A stretch of DNA of 7,683 bases from an uncultured Brachyspira sp. (lineage in GTDB: Bacteria; Spirochaetota; Brachyspiria; Brachyspirales; Brachyspiraceae), in the NCBI GenBank assembly GCA_934725655.1, contig CAKVCJ010000082.1:1-7683 (forward strand). The letters are read 5' to 3'. Below are positions 5,682 to 7,683 of this stretch, piece after piece. The position numbers and the translations under genes were made by a program. Position 1 is the stretch's first letter, and the number at the start of each line of letters is the position of its first letter. A model generated the notes under the pieces. The model was not told the DNA's origin, did not search any database, and was given only the letters and a program-made list of their open reading frames with translations.

Positions 5682-7022
5682 ATGGAACTTAATGATAAAA
5701 CTTTAATAGAAAATAACAGTATAAAATTATTTTTTAAATTTGCTATACCAAGCATTTTAGGTATGATTATGGGAAGTGCTGCAGTATTTGTTGACGGTTT
5801 TTTTGTGGCGTATTTTATTTCTGCTAATGCCTTCACTGCAATTAATATAGTTTGGCCGATTACTGCTTTATCATTTGGTATTTATGTAATGCTTACAATA
5901 GGCGCTATTGCACTCGCTGGTAAATGTATTGGCGAAAATAATATAAGAAGAGCCAATTTAATATTTACTCAAACCTTAATAGTAGTTCTCACAATAGCAA
6001 CTTTACCTCTTATAATAGCATATATATTTAGAAAAAATTTACTTCCATTATTTGGAGCTCATGGAGAAATATACCAATTATCATTAGATTATATTGAGGG
6101 AGTATTATTTGCCACATTTTTTTGGGGAATAGCTTATGTACTTAGTCAGTTTGTAAGGCTTAATGGTTCTCCGAAGTTTGCTTCTTTAATGTTTATAATA
6201 TCTTCTATAGCAAATATGATATTAGATCCTATTTTTATTGTAGTTTTTAATCTTGGAATATCTGGAGCGGCTTGGGCTACTGCAATATCTCAAATGATTG
6301 CATTCATTATGGGGTTATTATATTTCTTTAAGCCAAATTGCAAATTAAAAATTATAAAAGTTTATGGCGGGTGGATTTATATATTAAAAGCATCATTCAA
6401 CGGATTTTCAGAGTTTTTAAGCAATCTCTCTTCAGGACTCATACCTTGGCTATTTAATATCACAGCATATAACATTTCCGGCAATAACGGCATACTTGTT
6501 TATTCAGTTGCCAATTATGCTATTATGTTTTTTATAATGCTTGCATATTCTATCGGCGAAGCGTTAGAACCGCTCGTAAGTGTTTCATATGGTGCTAAAA
6601 ATAAAAATAGAATGAAAGATTTTCTCAAAATATCAATATTCTTAATTTCTATTATATCAATATTAATATCAATAATATTATTAATAAATCCAAGTTCATT
6701 AGTAAATACACTTTTAAAAGATGTTGATTTAAAAACATTTGAAGATGCTAATTTTTTTGTAAGAGCATCAATACCTACTTTTATAGGTGTAGGAATAAAT
6801 ATTATAATGAGTGCCTACTATACATCTGTACAAAAGGCAGGAGCTTCAGCGATAGTTGCAGCCTTAAGAAGCACAATACTTCCAATAGCATTAGTATTAA
6901 CTCTGCCTAATATAATAGGTTTTATTGGTTTAATTTTAGTTCTTCCTATAAGCGAAATAGCAACATTAATTGTTTCTGTAATGCTATACAAAAATAGAAA
7001 GCCGGATATTTTAATTAGTTAG
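5682..7022 (+). CDS. MATE-family multidrug/Na+ antiporter efflux protein
   Basis: A 446-residue integral inner-membrane protein, the usual MATE length, with about twelve hydrophobic segments in two related halves. MATE proteins export cationic drugs or metabolites in exchange for Na+ or H+. Diagnostic features in the N-terminal half are FVDGFFVAYFI (residues 36-46), VRLNGSPKFA (158-167) and DPIFIVVFNLGISGAAWATA (182-201). The second half repeats the pattern, including EALEPLVSVSYGAKN (around 290-305). The overall style is nearer to the DinF/MepA-like bacterial branch than to NorM, but I cannot assign a substrate. ATG 5682 is the first start in frame with the homology; its ribosome binding site is weak (only AATAAG upstream), although a good promoter lies at 5598-5625. 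It appears monocistronic: a repeat follows, then a gene on the other strand. Confidence 0.92.
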   Translation: MELNDKTLIENNSIKLFFKFAIPSILGMIMGSAAVFVDGFFVAYFISANAFTAINIVWPITALSFGIYVMLTIGAIALAGKCIGENNIRRANLIFTQTLIVVLTIATLPLIIAYIFRKNLLPLFGAHGEIYQLSLDYIEGVLFATFFWGIAYVLSQFVRLNGSPKFASLMFIISSIANMILDPIFIVVFNLGISGAAWATAISQMIAFIMGLLYFFKPNCKLKIIKVYGGWIYILKASFNGFSEFLSNLSSGLIPWLFNITAYNISGNNGILVYSVANYAIMFFIMLAYSIGEALEPLVSVSYGAKNKNRMKDFLKISIFLISIISILISIILLINPSSLVNTLLKDVDLKTFEDANFFVRASIPTFIGVGINIIMSAYYTSVQKAGASAIVAALRSTILPIALVLTLPNIIGFIGLILVLPISEIATLIVSVMLYKNRKPDILIS

Positions 7023-7027
7023 ATGAG

Positions 7028-7048
7028 ATAATATATAAAAAATATTAT
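7028..7048 (+). terminator. Weak possible terminator after the MATE gene
   Basis: ATAATAT (7028-7034) pairs with ATATTAT (7042-7048) around a 7-nt A-rich loop, followed by TTATTT. It lies 5 nt after the stop. All pairs are A-T, so it is only suggestive. The stronger hairpin at 7130-7155 further down is an alternative transcript end. Confidence 0.3.
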
Positions 7049-7090
7049 TTATTTAATATATATATACTGAAACAACATTACATTTAATAC

Positions 7091-7165
7091 ATATTCCAAT
7101 ATATAAAGTTAAAACATTTGCACTTTTTGCAACTTTTTGCTGCGGGAAAAAGTTGAAGAAAAAAT
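7091..7165 (+). repeat. Shortened, diverged relative of the 87-bp hairpin repeat (copy 3)
   Basis: Positions 7091-7129 align without gaps to 1986-2024, the leader plus first 10 bp of copy 1, with 33 of 39 bases the same. After that the long interior is missing and the element closes directly into a perfect 9-bp hairpin: CAACTTTTT (7130-7138), an 8-nt loop containing TGCGGG, and AAAAAGTTG (7147-7155). The TGCGGGAAAAAG-type right end is shared with the other copies (copy 2 sense reads CTGCGGG). The stem bases differ from copies 1 and 2 (CAAC/GTTG in place of GTTC/GAAC) but remain complementary. No coding potential. It lies between the ends of the convergent MATE and DJ-1/PfpI genes and could serve as a transcript end on either strand. 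Confidence 0.7.
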
Positions 7166-7213
7166 AACTTTTATAAAAAATATAGTTATTTATCTATATG
7201 CTATAAAACAAAT

Positions 7214-7683
7214 TTATACTGCTTCTAAAGCATTAAGCAAAACATTGCCAAACTCTTTTGCAGATTTTGGTCCATTAGCTGTTATTATATTGCCAGATAC
7301 TACAACATTCTCTTCCAAAATATTAGCATTATTATGCCTAACAGGAGATTCATTTTCTTTCAAACAAGTAACATTAATATTTTCTAATATGCCCGCATTA
7401 GCCATTATAACAACCCCGCTCCCAATACCAGCTACTATTTTTCCATTCTCAAGAAATAACTTAGCAAGCCCCTGTGTTCTCCAATCGTCCCAAAGCTTTA
7501 TAGAACCAACCCCTCCAACAAAAACTATAGCATCAAAATCATCTGTGCTCACTTCGCTAAATAAAAGCTCTGTATTAACTGTACTTCCTAATTTTCCATG
7601 TGCTTCCCCTATTATACTAGAAGCTAATTTTATACTATATCCTTTAGATTCTAAAATCTTTTTACTTTCAAAAAACTCCTCAT
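7214..7683 (-). CDS. DJ-1/PfpI-family protein lacking the nucleophilic cysteine (5' end outside window)
   Basis: The frame is open from the stop at 7214 to the window edge, giving at least 155 residues; the N-terminus, expected to be only about 15 residues more, lies beyond 7683. GTG 7552 lies inside the conserved fold and is not the start. The family reads clearly: EEFFESKKILESKGY at the edge (the conserved Glu region after strand 1), FDAIVFVGG around window-residues 49-57, then KIVAGIGSG (81-89) and a C-terminal ITANGPKSAKEF. In DJ-1/PfpI proteases, chaperones and glyoxalases the elbow reads A-I-C-x-G; here it is G-I-G-S-G, with a GGG glycine codon at 7421-7423 where the cysteine would be. 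Cysteine-based catalysis is therefore unlikely, and the protein may be a non-enzymatic, binding or regulatory member. There is no nearby gene on its strand to suggest a pathway. Confidence 0.82.
   Translation of the reverse strand, partial: EEFFESKKILESKGYSIKLASSIIGEAHGKLGSTVNTELLFSEVSTDDFDAIVFVGGVGSIKLWDDWRTQGLAKLFLENGKIVAGIGSGVVIMANAGILENINVTCLKENESPVRHNNANILEENVVVSGNIITANGPKSAKEFGNVLLNALEAV

Noticed and set aside
7214..7552. Complete 112-residue protein starting at GTG 7552
   Set aside because: The same frame continues to the window edge with DJ-1/PfpI family sequence (EEFFESKKIL...), so the GTG is an internal valine.

Overview
The window is AT-rich, tightly packed bacterial DNA. The [FeFe]-hydrogenase maturation genes point to an anaerobic fermenter. 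The GC-richer hairpin repeats between genes, together with the codon style, resemble what I know of Brachyspira (a gut spirochaete). That assignment is inference from pattern memory; no rRNA or housekeeping marker is present to prove it.

The left half (69-4642, all + strand) is a complete H-cluster maturation set: a small TM1266-type putative regulator, then hydG, hydF and hydE. HydG makes the Fe-CO-CN synthon from tyrosine, HydE is the second radical-SAM maturase, and HydF is the GTPase scaffold that assembles the diiron subsite and passes it to the apo-hydrogenase. No hydrogenase structural gene lies in the window. The regulator and hydG are 34 nt apart and look co-transcribed. The hydG-hydF and hydF-hydE gaps are much longer and hold repeats: a 61-bp palindromic element and an inverted pair of 87-bp elements with one mismatch, which bracket hydF. 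A third, shortened relative lies at 7091-7165. Its stem bases differ but still pair, so the hairpin itself may be under selection.

The middle (4693-5549, - strand) is a likely two-gene unit convergent with hydE: a GNAT acetyltransferase followed by a small stand-alone NIF3/YqfO-type (CutA/PII-like) domain protein. A divergent intergenic region (5550-5681) carries a good sigma-70-like promoter for a MATE-family efflux transporter (5682-7022, + strand). After the third repeat comes the C-terminal part of a DJ-1/PfpI-family protein on the - strand, running off the right edge. Its usual nucleophilic cysteine is replaced by glycine.

Three starts differ from the longest reading frame. hydF most likely begins at ATG 2166, because the longer frame reads through a repeat. 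The YqfO-like gene begins at ATG 5034, because the longer TTG start overlaps its own ribosome binding site. The DJ-1/PfpI frame is open to the window edge rather than starting at GTG 7552. Overall this is a known pathway in an accessory-repeat setting. I see no strong evidence for a wholly new system; the repeat arrangement around hydF is the most unusual thing here.
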